Source: Siphonodentalium dalli
Lineage: Eukaryota > Mollusca > Scaphopoda > Gadilida > Siphonodentaliidae
DNA length: 64,000 nucleotides
Assembly (NCBI GenBank): GCA_032622095.1
Contig: CP136061.1
Location: 202,610,244 to 202,674,243, forward strand
Reading direction: 5' to 3'
Shown: positions 32,703 to 45,502 of the stretch, piece after piece
Numbering within the stretch: the first letter of the stretch is position 1
Layout of the letters: every line of letters begins with the position of its first letter
Translations under genes and position numbers: made by a program
Notes under the pieces: generated by a model
Databases searched by the model: none
Seen by the model: only the letters and a program-made list of their open reading frames with translations
What the model was told of the DNA's origin: nothing

Positions 32703-33178
32703 TTAAAGGTACTCAACCCGTAAAGAGGGTCCCCATCTCAACAGATTCCAACAACAACAATCCGATCAGAGGGTCCTATATTACTATTTCTTTGGCTTTG
32801 GGGGTAAAAAATATTTGATTCGAGTCGAGGAACCCATCAAACAAAGCTCAGAGTTATTAGATATTGATTTTTCAAATTTGTTATGTTCTCGAGATGAATA
32901 CTAATAACTGCCGTAATCTGCTCTGGATGTGTACTCCAAATCTATTCAAACAGACAAGGATGAATAACTCTAAAATCAAGTGGTAATTTTAACGCAATTT
33001 TGACTGGTTCTGGGCCAGATAGTATTCCCGATAATGAAAAATAATAGATTTCTAAAATCGATATCTAACAAATCTGAGCTTTGATGGGTGACTTCCTCGA
33101 CTCGAATCAAATATTTTTGACCCCCGAAGCCATTGAAATAGTAATTGAGAGGAGTTTTATCGGGTTGAGTACCTTTAA
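32703..33178. mobile_element. TTAA-flanked foldback MITE, family 2, copy 2
   Basis: Starts TTAAAGGTACTCAACCCG and ends CGGGTTGAGTACCTTTAA, with TTAA at both edges. It shares the 'tttctttggctt(t/c)gggggtaaa...gattcgagtcgaggaa' arms with 14452-14854. 476 bp, no coding capacity. Confidence 0.9.
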
Positions 33179-34217
33179 TCGATTGGGAGGTAATGTCAGA
33201 GAGTTCTTCGTCATGGTGGCCTTTTATATGCACAATGGAGGAAACGGTGTTCATGACATTAGTGAATCAATCTTGATGCCAATGGCCCAGAATTTGATGT
33301 TATTAAGCAGTTTTTCACTAATCTCCTTGTTTGACTTTTCTAAAAGAGAAGATAATGTCCGGGATATATTTGAAAATATTAACTTTTCTACCAAATTTTG
33401 TGTACATTTTACAAGCCAGCTTGAGTATGTTTTTTTAAGACGGATCAAAATAATAAACACCATAGATAGTTCTCATTGTGATGCATTTAAGACGATAAAA
33501 ACAAACACCAAACACCAAAGATAGTTCCATTTTACTTGAAAAAATGGTGCAAACCTGAAAAATGATTTTTTGCCGATTTCGAGAGAAAATTCCAATAATT
33601 TTGGAAATGTAATAGTAAAACTTAACCAAAATGCATCATAAATATTAGTATTCGATGTATATATGACAGAACAGCCAATTGTATTCATCATCCACGACTT
33701 TTGATCGATTGCATGGCACTCTGTGACAATATTTACCACTTTCCATATTTTGGCCGCCATTTTGACAGCCATTTTGAGCCAAAGTGACCATTTTGGCTCC
33801 ATTGAGTTGAAATATTAATGAGCAATGGAATGCCTCAATTACTTTGCACGGTTCTGCTCATTTCTTGTGGAAATATGACTAGAATCCAAATGGTGATTTT
33901 TGGTGAAATTTCATACAGCGTTCTGTAAAATCGAATTATTGAGGGATCGGAAGGGGCTGGGATCTCATGAATGGCTTATTTCATTGCTCCAATGATCAGT
34001 TAACATGAGCGATACAAAATAAAGTCACATTTCCGAACCTGTTCCATACAGAAGAAACTGGTTTAGAAAATATTAGTGAAAAAACGTCAAATTTTCCACT
34101 TACGGCTGCCATTTTGACGGTCATCTTGAACGGGGAGTTCCAATTTCGCCCTTAAAATGTGCCATTATATCTCACAGAGACATGCGATCACAGTGAGTAT
34201 ATACTAAACTGACATAC
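33179..34217. other. Unassigned stretch
   Basis: No gene I can support. It contains 'ccgccattttgacagccattttgagc'-type repeats (in pieces near 33750-33800 and 34108-34135) that recall the block near 30715. Confidence 0.45.
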
Positions 34218-34545
34218 ATGGCTCGTGTCTACATTATTTGGAAGGATAGGTTGACAAATACAGGAACTTATTATATATCGGCTTCGTGCGCTAAAAAAAT
34301 TCTTTTCGTGGTCAAAGCCATTTTTCAGCTGTTTTACATTGTTCGTACAGATGTAGAACAAACGCTCTTTTTTTTACCATATCAGGAATACTCTAACGTG
34401 GAACTCTCTTTTCTGTTCCATGCTGTTAAAATTACTGTGTTATTTTATTTGAGACATCGTGCTCAATTAAGTTGTATTTTTTATGACTTCATTGCGTCTT
34501 CTTTCTATGACATATCATGCTCGTATAGAAGCTAGGCAGTTCAAT
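34218..34545 (-). mobile_element. Diverged relative of the TTAA MITE
   Basis: Words 'acaaacgctcttttttttacca', 'tatcaggaata' and 'gtggaactctctttt' match, loosely and in inverse orientation, the 'aaagagcgtt' region of the 7120/15444/38302 family. The start ('ttatatatcggcttcg') resembles 16115-16130. Ends not resolved. Confidence 0.4.
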
Positions 34546-36890
34546 TTTTTATGTGGCAGTTATCTCACAAATGGACCAACCTCCCCCGCAAACATGCACG
34601 TTCTTATTATTGTCAGTACTGTCTTCCAAAGCGCTACAAAAACCAAAACCGAGTACATGACTGTCTATTATTACTTTGTTCTAACCTCCGAACATACACC
34701 AATAGATTATATTAGCACTCGTTTATCGTGCCAAATATTCATAATGTAGCCACATTGTTTTAAACACAAATCTCCACAACCTCTGGAAGGCAATACAAAT
34801 TAGCTCCATGAATTCCGTTACCAGTTCCCAGTTCCCTATATTCTCAGATGATATTTCATTTATCATTTTTGTGACCAGAAACATGGCGACCACCCGGGAA
34901 TCCTTGCCCAGTGGGCATCTATAGAACAGTGACGCGACCATGTAGCCCCTTCCAATTTTTCGAAAATTGGGCTGAAGTCGTGCATGGGGTGTCAAAATAG
35001 CACTTTTTGTTACTATATAAATCAGCTGCGTATAGCCAGAACCATGACGGCCACCCGGAAATCCTTGCATTATCGTGTGGTGCCACCCAGCGGGCATCTA
35101 TATGACAGGGACGCGACAATATATAGCCCCTTCAAAATGTTAGAAAATTGGGCTGAAGTTGTGCATTGGGTGTAAAAATAGCCCTTTTTGTTACTACATC
35201 GGCTGCGTAGCCAGAACTATGGCGGCCACCCAGGAATCCTTGCAATTTCGTGCGGAGCCACCCAGCGGGCATCTATAGGACAGGGACGCGACCATATAAC
35301 CCCTTCCAAATTTTCGAAAATTGGGCTGAAGTCGTGCATGGGGTGTCAAAATAGCACTTTTTGCTACTAAATCGGCTGCGTATAGCCAGAACCATGGCGG
35401 CCACCCGGGAATCCTTTTATTTTCGTGCGGTGCCTCCCAATGGGCATATGTGTGACAGGGACGCGACAATATAGCCCCTTCCAAGTTTTCGAAAATTGGG
35501 CTGAAGTCGTGCATGGAGTGTCAAAATAGCACTTTTTGTTACTAAATCGACTACGTAGCCAGAACCATGGCGTCGTTCTAGGACATATAGTGCTCGTATA
35601 GAGCTAGGCAGTTCAATTTATTATGTGGCAGTTGTCTCACAAATGGACCAACCTCCCCCGCAAACATGCACGTTCTTATTAATTGTCAGTACTGTCTTCC
35701 AGAGCGCTACAAAAACCAAAACCGAGTACATGACTGTCTACTATTCTAACCTCCGAACATACACCAATAGATTATATTAGCATTCGTTTATCGTGCCAAA
35801 TATTCATAATGTAGCCACATTGTTTTAAACACAAATCTCCACAAACTCTGGAATGCAATACAAATTAGCTCCATGAATTCCGTTACCAGTTCCCAGTTCC
35901 CAGTTTCCTATTCTCAGATGATATTTCATTTATCATGTTTGTGACCAGAAACATGGAGACCACCCGGGAATCGTTGCATTTTCGTGCGGTGCCACCGAGT
36001 GGGTATCTATAGGACCGGGACGCGACCATATAGCCCCTTCCAAATTTTCAAAAATTGGGCTGAAGTTGTACATGGGGTGTCAAAATAGCACTTTTTGTTA
36101 CTAAATCAGCTGCGTCCCAGTGGGCATCTATATGACAGGGACGCGACCATATAGTCCCTGTCATGTAGATGCCCGCTGGGTGGCACCGCACGAAACTGCA
36201 AGGAATCCCGGGTGCACGCCATGGTTCTGGCTACGCAGCCGATTTAGTAACAAAAATTGGTATTTTGACACCCCATGCACGACTTCAGCCCAATTTTCGA
36301 AAAATTGGAAGAGCCTATATGGTCGCGTCCCTGTCCTATAGATGCCACAAAAATGCAAGGATTCCCGGTGGCCGTCATGGTTCTGGCTACGCAGCCGATT
36401 TAGTAACAAAAAGTGCAATTTTGAGCTCCATGCACGACTTCAGCACAATGTTCGAAAATTTGGAAGGGGTTATATGGTCGCGTCCTTGTCCTATAGATGC
36501 CCGCTGGGTGGCACCGCACGAAAATGCAAGGATTCCCGGGTGGCCGCCATGGTTCTTGCCCCGCAGCCGATTTAGTAACACAAATTAAGTGCTATTTTGA
36601 CACCCCATGCACGACTTCAGTCCAATTTTCGAAAATTTGGAAGGGGTTATATGGTCGCGTCCCTGTCCTATAAATGCCCGCTGGGTGGCACCGCACGAAA
36701 ATGCAAGGATTCCCGGGTGGCCGCTATGTTTCTGGTCCAACTCCATGCAGCGCACTCTACGTTATCAGTGGAGCGATGAGAGATAACACTGCCTGGGGTT
36801 TGGTTTCTGGTTACAAAAATGATAAATGAAATATCATCTGAGGATAAGGAACTGATAACTGAATTCATGGAGCTATACAAATTATATATC
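34483..36890. mobile_element. Tandem-core element(s), ~175-bp units, with inversion
   Basis: A left flank (34510-34880) is followed by ~4 direct units of ~175 bp ('ccagaaccatggcggccacc', 'gcgggcatctataggacag', 'gggctgaagtcgtgcatgg', 'agcactttttgttac'). The left flank then recurs (35575-35950) with one more unit. At ~36125-36165 the orientation flips, and ~4 inverted units follow to ~36735. The inverted flank ends at ~36890. Short flank plus 160-180-bp tandem core is the layout described for bivalve 'pearl'-type nonautonomous elements (now usually placed with Helentrons). Identity is inferred from layout only. All reading frames in it are repeat translations. Confidence 0.7.
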
Positions 36891-38301
36891 TCAAAACTGA
36901 TCATCCTCTGATTACGATTATACCGTCATCTTGATTACATATATGTTATTATTGTATCGGGAGAGGGGCTTCACAAGTTGTAAAAACTTGTGCCCCAATC
37001 TCTTTTGTATATTATGCATATAAAATATGTTTTAAGTCAAGGCAGTTCCTTTAGTTATCGACCTATTCCGATACCGGGAAAAATTCAAAAGCGAATATTG
37101 TTATATAGGTGTATTTTGGGGCGCAAACCGCCAAGTGACTTTACCTACCGGTTGGTAAATGAAACTATCAGAACAATTTCAACCTATTTTTGCCCTGATA
37201 TTTCTACCCAACTGTGGGGTTTCAGGCATGCAACTTCCCATTTTGACCAACGTTGGATGTGTATGACGCCCCACCCCAAGTTGAATTGTCCCTGTCAGTG
37301 CATGGTTGGCGTCGCATTTTGGCATATTTATCATTGACGCAGGGGGGGGTCGGAAAAAAGTGACATGACAGTAGGCTGAAAAAACTTTTTTCCGGCTCTT
37401 GGGTAGCCTACCCACCACCCCCTTATTTGAAGGAAAAAATATTTTTTCCAATTCCATGGGGTTACCCACCCCCTTTTTACCTCCAAATATGTAGTCTCAC
37501 ACCATTTAATCTTGATGGTCAGTATTATAGTTACCCTATTTCTGTTTCTGGTTCTTCTAAGTCATTTCAACATCGAGAAGAACCGCATGAAAAATTAATG
37601 AAACATGAGAACAGATCAGAATCGTATAAAGCTACACCCAGTGTTGTCCAGTTTGTTTTTGTAGACTAATTGATGCATGACAGTATTGACTTGTAAACAA
37701 GTTAGGCCAAAAAAAATAAGATAGTATGTTTCCGCTAACGGTGTGAAAAAATTAGGGTGGGTAGGTAGGGAATTTTGTTTAACTTTTTTTCATTTTTTTA
37801 ATATCCAGTTGCAGAAATATTGAACTACCTCGACCGAAGTGACATAAAATACCAACTCATGTTGTGATGAAAGTATCGCGTGAACAACACAGCGAAATAT
37901 ACATTGAGATTGAATAAAAGATATTCACATACCGCATTTTCATAATTTTTGCTATATTACTTGGTATGAAATTGATGTCACTAATGTTTTATGAGAATTT
38001 TACCCACAATATATTATAATACCACCATTACACAGGTACTTGTATTGTGATGACTACGTCCCATTGTCTGGAGGTAGCCAGTACATGTACATCCAACCTA
38101 CTAGTAGCATGCCTGGTTTTTGGAAACAGTACCGTACATGGAGCTATACCCCTTCCATATGTGGTGATAACGTCTATATTTATACTATACACACCCGCCA
38201 TGTCTGTTGATAGTTCCCAAACAAGGCTTAAAACATGCCTGACATCCACTCTCAGAACACTAAAATCGCAAAATCATGCCCATCAATCCACACCTGGAGT
38301 T
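36891..38301. other. Unassigned stretch
   Basis: No supported gene. It has many homopolymer and C/G-rich runs (37330-37480) and the phrase 'ttagggtgggtaggtaggg' near 37752, echoed by 'ttagggtcggtgg' near 41836. Confidence 0.45.
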
Positions 38302-38803
38302 TTAAAGGCACGTGAGGCCTTAGTTGTCGAATATATTCATATTTGTTCCAATCACCGTAAACAGAAAAACATTAAAACGCATACAGTTTCGTTCATATAT
38401 ACCATGACCATCGCGTAAACAGCATGTTATCATAAAGATTTACTTTATTTTACCTAAACAAGAGCCTGGTTGTGTTGCAGAAGACAACACAGTGTTACTG
38501 GCTAATCACACACAAATGGCATAAACGCTCTTTATCAGTTCCATATCAGGAATTCACCAACAAAGAACGCTCTTTATGTTTACCCTCATAATATAAACAA
38601 ACACCAGAAAAGTAACTTTTTATGCTCATGTTTACATAACAATAATCAAACATATGACAATAACATACTGTTTATGCGATATTTCTTATTTGTATACGGA
38701 CAAAGTCTGTCTACATTTTGATGTTCTTTCTGTTTGTAGCGGTTTTTGACGGGTGGAAATATTTTCACAGGATACCCACCGCCAAGGCCAACCGTACCTT
38801 TAA
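38302..38803 (-). mobile_element. TTAA-flanked MITE, copy 4
   Basis: Inverted copy of 7120-7622 (502 bp with TTAA at both ends). On the + strand it starts TTAAAGGCACGTGAGGCCTT and ends GGCCAACCGTACCTTTAA. Confidence 0.92.
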
Positions 38804-38860
38804 CTGTTGATCCAGCTGTAACTTTATGGTCACTTTACACAGGGATATGTTAGAAACCAT

Positions 38861-41729
38861 CAGTCAGATGCTCGTAGCCCGTTTATATATAACCATGGGT
38901 ATATGCGAAAAATACACAACGAAACCACACTCCACAGTTTGGATCGATAAGTCTTGCCCAGTGTATTTTGATGTTGAATTTTTTGACAATCGGTCTTCCG
39001 TATCATTTCTACAGCACAATTATCGTCTTACTTGCAGCACGACTTTATCGTGTGATCGTCACGGAAGCGTTTTCTTTCAGAGTATGGTTAATATATTGCC
39101 GCCGGTGCAGTGTATTCTCGAATAAGAAACAAATAGGCCCATGCCGAGGGCAGAAAATAAAGTTGCGAGAGGCACCCATGGTTGAGTGTTGGATATTTGG
39201 CACTCGAGACTTGGTTAGAGGGTTTTCGTTGGGGTGGTCTTCACATTGGAAGTTCCAACTGCACCCCGCCCCATTGAACCATACCAAACTCATAAGTTTG
39301 CGTAAATCAATTTGCACCCCCCCCTTGATTTTTCCCAAATGTTCCCTCACAGACTACCAGATGATAGACTTTTCCAAATGAACCAGTAATATTGTGGCCA
39401 CTTTTCGTGCGGGGGGGGGAGGGGTGAAAAAGATGGTTCGGCCCAGTATGAGATTAAAACATCTTAACATCTAGTGGTATAACACCACACAAATTTAAAC
39501 CCCGATCTATTTTTTCTTAAATTAATTAGCGAGTAACTACTGGCAAGGACACAGAACACACGGGTCGGCCGATGGTTAGGCCCGATGTGAGAGCATTTTT
39601 TGAAATATGAACATTTGACAATCCTATAGCATAGACCGGCCTCAAGTTTTCCAATTCTGGGAAATTATTAACCTGACACTCACCCATAGGTTTCAAAATT
39701 GCCAACTGATGGCCATTTCAGTCCATAATTTTGCAAATGAAAGGGAAATATGCAAATGTTGGTCTAAAAACAACAAATTCGTCACTAAGAAAGTGTTGGA
39801 AAATCAAACTACGAGAACAATTTCAACCTAATTTTGGTGTGAATTTTCCAATTAATTTTGCTCGGGGTATTATGTATGACTACAATTGGGGGGTGTAAGA
39901 CCCCTGCATAACCACCACCCCTGTCGACAAGTCCCTACTTGACACCCCATGCTAAATAAACGATACTAAGTTATGTTGGGTGGCACCCGGGGGGGGGGGG
40001 GGTCAGGGGCTACATCCCAGCCCTGTCGGGGAGTCATAGCCACCCCCCGTCGGTGAGTTATGTAATGGTCAACCAGGCAGCTAAAGCCCCCCCCCCCCCT
40101 GTCGGGGATATCCTGGTGCCATCCATGTTTGAAATCAAATAAAACTTTTAAAGAAGAAGACCACATATTGAGCAGAAATCAGGGGGAAATGAGCTCTCGT
40201 AACCACAAAAGTGCACTAAAGACATGCCAATAAATCCAAATTAGATGCAACCGCATATTGTATATATATATGGTATTGTTCTGTTTGCCTCTCTATGTCC
40301 ATGGACGTGGCTATATGGTTTCCGTTAGGGGTGTCCACCATGGGAAATTCCAACTGCACCCCCTTGAATCAGAATCACCCCAAACACAAATTCCATTTGC
40401 ACCACCCCCCTTGTACATCAGTGCTCACGCCTACTATCCTATATATATCCTATATATATTTTTAAAAAACATGGTTCTATATTCCAGGTTTGAAAATTCA
40501 GATAGTTTAACCTGAACAATTGCATAAATCATAACATCTAATGGTCTAACTCCAGACAAATGCCCATGGCTACGGACAAGAGGCGGGGGACACACCGGGT
40601 TGACCATGGTTCTTCGGCCCGGTGTGAGAAAAAATTTAAAACTATAAAAGAAAATATTAAATCCTAGCATGCATCTAGACTGGCCTCAACTGAACCTTTC
40701 CTGGTGTTGGAAATTTCAAACCTCATACTCCCCCTCAGGTTGGAAAACTCTCCAACTTATGACTATTTCACTCCACGAGTTTGACCAAATGAAGTAAAAT
40801 ATTGTTTTGTTAAACTAATTAGCAGTTTTGTATTGGCCACGGGGGAAGGGACAATGACAACGATAGTCGGCCCGGTGTGCACATTTTTTTTAATCTGAAC
40901 AAGAAAATCTCAAAATCCTAGCATCTAGACTAGCCTCAAACCTTCCTAGATTTGGACATTTCAAACCTGACACCCCCACTTAGGTTGGAAAATTTCAACT
41001 GATGACAATTCCAATGACAATGTTGACCAAATGCATGACAATATTGTTTTCTTAACTTAACTAGCAGTTTTTTGACTGGCCACGGGGGAGGGACCAGGAC
41101 ACAAACAGTCCAAGTGTTGGAAATTTCCAACCTGTCACCCTACTAAGGTTGGACATTTCGGACTGATGACCATTTCAGTCCAAAATATTTACCAAAAATA
41201 GGAAAATATGCAAATAAATTGTTTGAAAATCAAACTACAAGAACATTTTCAACTTAATGTTGGTGTGAAATTTCCAACTAATGTTTTGGCAGGTATGAAA
41301 TTTCCAACTGTTTTGAACATTTTGACCAAAGTTGGGGGGGGGGGGGTGAGACACCCCAACCCCCCTGTCGCCACGTCTATATCATATATATACTATTTCT
41401 AAAAACCCTTAAACCAACTCGACGCGCGATTTCCCTGCGCTCCTGTTGCGCAAATTCTAGTATAAAAAGTGCGTCTATTTCAGACAAAGTTCAAACAGTA
41501 AATGTGACCAGACAAGACATAGAAACCGCTAATCTCATATTACCAATCTGACAACACCAGTCGAACATGATTACCTTTCAAAGCAATAACACCGGGCACC
41601 ATGTTACGGACAACCACAGGCACGCACACCATGGATAAATACACGATGAAAAGAACGGCGTTTTTTGTGTACGGTTATATCTGGCATATACCCATGGTTA
41701 TATATAAACGGGCTACGAGCATCTGACTG
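38861..41729. repeat. Region between perfect 46-bp inverted arms
   Basis: 38861-38906 is the exact reverse complement of 41684-41729 ('cagtcagatgctcgtagccc...atatgc'). Between them lie degenerate blocks of ~250 bp containing 'ggcccggtgtgagaa', 'cctagcatctagact', 'ttggaaatttcaaacctgaca' and 'tggccacgggggagggac', with long C- and G-runs. No transposase-like frame is visible. It could be a nonautonomous element of ~2.9 kb or a remnant of an inversion. Confidence 0.65.
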
Positions 41730-42412
41730 CATGTGTTTTGCAACTACTAATAATGAACATCATCATGTATGTGCATTGGTTTTATTTTTTTTATTTTTCA
41801 TTTTCGGATTTTTCTCAAAATATCAATAAAAAGATTAGGGTCGGTGGTTATTTTTTTAGGGTCGGTCGATGTGCATAGTATCTTTTTTCTTTGGCCTTAT
41901 ATGAAGATTTTACCAAATTTCTACTGATTTTCAGTAATCACCCGAAAAGTGTATAAAAATAATCAAATATCAATTTTGGCAAAACATGTATGCTAAATCA
42001 TACTGGATCCACAAGATCTTATACCATCTCACACCATGGCTTTTAACATCCATACCGGTATGGCTTTTATGTGAAATTTAATTGTGTGTCCATAAACAAA
42101 CAATAAATACAACTAAATAAAACAAACAAAAATTAACACTGGATGTTGCTTTAAATAGGATTCTATAATTTCTAGCATAATGAGATTTCCATGTTTTTGC
42201 CTCTAACTATGTCTGTCTGATCAGGCATAGTGAGTAAATATTAATGCTATAAATGAATAGCATTTTTCATTTTATTCACATTAAAGTTTATTCACATAAC
42301 TGTCCATTTTCATCTGGAACCAGTAGCATTGGTACATGGCAATGTGATCGGATGAAAAAGGCGAATTCCTGAGAGTTGGTTCGTAATCTGGATTTCTGAG
42401 AAGCATCATGCC
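41730..42412. other. Unassigned stretch
   Basis: AT-rich. No gene or recognised repeat apart from 'ttagggtcggtgg'. Confidence 0.4.
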
Positions 42413-43061
42413 TATATCCACACTAACTACCCCCCCCCCCCCAGCACTGCCCTAAGTGTCATACACACCTTAACATTAATAACAATGATGCTGAACACTT
42501 TGAGGCAATTATATTGCACTGAAATATTGCAAGAAAAAAGGGTTACGTAGCGTTTTTCCGAAGACCCATAACTCCGAAGGTCCGATTCTCCGAAGGTCAG
42601 ATTCTCCGACGCCCCGATTCTCCGAAAGCCCATAACTCCGAAGTCCCGATTCTCCGAAATCCCATAACTCCGAAGACCCATAACTCCGAAAGCCCATAAC
42701 TCCGAAGGCCTATAACTCCGAACGCCCATAACTCCGAAGGTCTATAACTCCGAAGGGCCGATTCTCCGAAGGTCCGATTCTCCGAAGGTCCGATTCTCCG
42801 AAGATCATGTTTTATCGCTTATTAAATAGTGTACAGTCCAGTGGCGGAGTCAATGGGGCCCTAGGGAAGACCGCCCCCCCCAAAAAAACATGTCAAATGT
42901 CATGTAAACGTCAGGAAATCCCTCCTAGGCATTCAAATATTCACAGTGTTCCCATTTAGGTGGGGGCAGTAGGAAAAGTTTGAATATTTTGAAGCCCCAT
43001 GAACGATTTCCGGGCGTTTACATGACATTGGACAAGTTTTGGTAGGGCCCCATATTGTCTG
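42413..43061 (+). repeat. Long direct repeat, left copy (target duplication)
   Basis: 649 bp. It matches 45503-46154 base for base by eye, except that its C-run has three fewer Cs (13 against 16). It lies immediately 5' of the LINE, while the other copy lies immediately 3', as expected for a target-site duplication, though an exceptionally long one. Confidence 0.9.
42558..42815 (-). repeat. 16-bp modular minisatellite (foldback arm)
   Basis: Fifteen or so 16-bp modules begin CCGAAG and end either ATAACT (A) or GATTCT (B). The order here, left to right, is ABBBABAAAAAABBB. The same array is present at 45652-45905 in the duplicate. The inverted partner arm is at 46262-46548. Confidence 0.9.
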
Positions 43062-45324
43062 GAAGCAAGTGAATGCAGATCGGAATAAATCAAGCCCTGT
43101 TGGATCCGCCATCGTTTTCGAAGATATTGTGGTGCGTGATCCAAAAGACATTATCTCTGGATGGGAGTCTTATTTCGCAACACTATTCTCTGCAAACAAA
43201 CACACCGACCCGGAGTTTGAAACTGATGTCGAGAGAACTATTAAAAACTTATTGTTAATGTCTCCCGACAATCCAGATATTTACTCTGGAAAGATAACTG
43301 TGCAAGAGATAATCAACGTGCTCCGTTCTCTTAAGCGGAACAAAGCAGGAGGTGCAGATGCTCTTGTGAACGAACATCTGTTGCACATGAACACGGACCA
43401 ACCTTTCCTTAACATTTTGTGTCTGTTCTATAATAATATTCTCACGCTTGAATACATACCAGTGAAGCTGAAAATTGGCATCGTAGTACCACTGTACAAG
43501 GGATCTCCAAAACCCAAAGATCGACCTGACAGCTACCGTGCTATAACGTTGTTACCAGTCTTGTATAAAATATTCGAGAATGTCATACTGAATAGGATAT
43601 CCGAAAGCCCCGTTCTCAATGGATTCCCACATCCGATGCAAAATGGCTTCCAGAAAGGTATTGGGTGTACAATGACGTCTTTCATCTTACAAGAAGGGAT
43701 CAACTACGCCAAGGACCACGGGTCCCGAGTTTATACCTGCTTCTTGGACTCACAGAAGGCGTTTGACAAAGTTTGGCACTCTGCGCTCTTGTTGAAACTT
43801 CACAACCTCGGCATAGGAGGAACCATTCTTCGTCTGATCAAAAACATGCTCACTGACTGTAATAGTCGTGTATTATACAACGGATGCATCTCTGATCCAT
43901 TCACCATATGCCAAGGTACTCGCCAGGGGGCCGTATTATCTCCATTTTTCTATCTCGTCTATGTGAATGATCTTCTCGTAAAATTATCGTATAGTGCTCA
44001 CGGACTATCATTTGGAAATATCACATGCGCTGCACCGACAACAGCTGATGATATCGCTATCATGTCTCTGACAAAACATGGCCTCGACTCGATGCTCTCA
44101 ATTTGTTTCGACTACAGTATGAAATGGCGTTTTGTGTTTTCGTCTTCCAAGAGCCGTGTGGTCGTGTTCAACGAAAGTAAGCAGCAACACAAGTCAATGA
44201 CTAGATCTTGGTATCTTGGAGGCACACCCATCACCGAGAGTTCTGACTGTGTACACCTCGGAATTATACAGACAAAATTCCAGACCTCTACCGTGAGAGC
44301 AGAAATAATGTCAGACAAACTTAGGCGGTCTTACTTCTCCACCACAGGAAGCCGAGCACTACAGGCTAGCACACCGAGAACAGTCGTTAAAATAATGAAG
44401 TCAGTTGTATTACCGAAATCGTTATACGGAGCTGAACTCTTCCCGCTTAACAATGTCACAGCACTTCAGACACTGGAAAAAACACTCCGCATCTGCGTCA
44501 AACATTGTCAGTCTCTTCCAGTTCGCGCAAGAACTAATTTATCGCTAAGCCTCCTTGGAATGTTACCCATAGAAAAAGAAATTCATATTAGAAAGCTCAT
44601 CTTCATCGAAAACCTAATCCACCTTCCTCCTGACCATCAAACACCACTGGAACTGTTCATCTTTAAAGTGCAGCAACGTGTTCTTTTTGGAAGACAGTCG
44701 TCGGGATTCGTTATGGATGTGATGCCCATTCTCGAGGAATATGGTCTGCTCGATTTCGTTCTTTTTTTCATTGACACGGGGGTGTTTCCCGGCAAACAAG
44801 AATGGAAGAATCTCGTGAAATCTAAAGTTAAAAACTGTTATCGGGCATATTGGTCGGAATCTGTTGCCAATGATTCAGATCTAAGTTTCTTCTTGCGATG
44901 TCACTCAGACCCTCTCAATCTCTGGAATGTATGGGATCTCACATCACGGAATCGCCATCGGTCAAAAGAACTGCGACATCTGGTACTTCTTCTGAACAAA
45001 ACGACGTACGCAAACAGTCTGTGTTGTGCTCAATGTGGCTCGATCTACAACAACGAAATTTTACACGTAACATCTGACTGTCGAGCCCAATCGTTGATTC
45101 ACCTCAGGAATATATTCTGGGAGAGAGTGGTCGATGTGTACGGCATTCAGGGCTACGAGTTCCTGGCTTCACTCTCTGTGGACACATTCGCATCTCTCCT
45201 TCTTGGAAACTCTAGCATATGCGAACAGTCAAGCCATATACAGAATTCCGTGAACCTTGTTATTGATGCTGCTGTCTTTCTTTTTCACTCTTGCAACATT
45301 GTAAAGGGTGTTCGTAAATACTAG
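43062..45324 (+). CDS. LINE reverse transcriptase (N-terminally truncated)
   Basis: The intact frame of about 750 codons starts within the flanking repeat, so the first residues are not LINE-derived. In order: a linker with KSSPVGSAI; RSLKRNKAGGADALVNEH; VVPLYKGSPKPKDRPDSYRA; QNGFQKGIGCTMTSF; the catalytic block CFLDSQKAFDKVWH; QGTRQGAVLSPFFY; the active site TTADDIAIMS; a long thumb/connection region; and a C-terminal finger CCAQCG...HVTSDC near the stop. The endonuclease is missing, as expected after truncated reverse transcription. No premature stop is present. It could give an RT-only protein if transcribed, but I see no promoter. Confidence 0.9.
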
Positions 45325-45502
45325 CTTTCACGAATATGATACAAACAGTTACTGTCAGCTATCCAACATGCACAAAATAAAACTTGTGTTGTGCACGCAT
45401 CTTTCTTTCTATTGTATATATGTATTATTTATGATTGTGTGTATATTCTTCCTTTATACTGTTTGTATAATCTCTCCTCACAGGAGGCAATAAAGATATA
45501 TA
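43062..45502 (+). mobile_element. 5'-truncated LINE
   Basis: About 2.44 kb running from inside the endonuclease/RT linker to the natural 3' end. It ends with a small hairpin (CTCCT...AGGAG), 'gcaataaagata' and a short TA tail. The frame is fully open to 45324, and the flanks are identical, so insertion is recent. It is bracketed by the 649/652-bp direct repeats. Same kind of LINE as the fragment at 1-835. Confidence 0.92.

Noticed and set aside
34723-36779. Several overlapping 60-140-codon frames
   Set aside because: They follow the ~175-bp tandem units on both strands and repeat with them.
37179-41402. Short Pro/Gly-rich frames between 37 and 41 kb
   Set aside because: They result from C- and G-runs and degenerate repeats.
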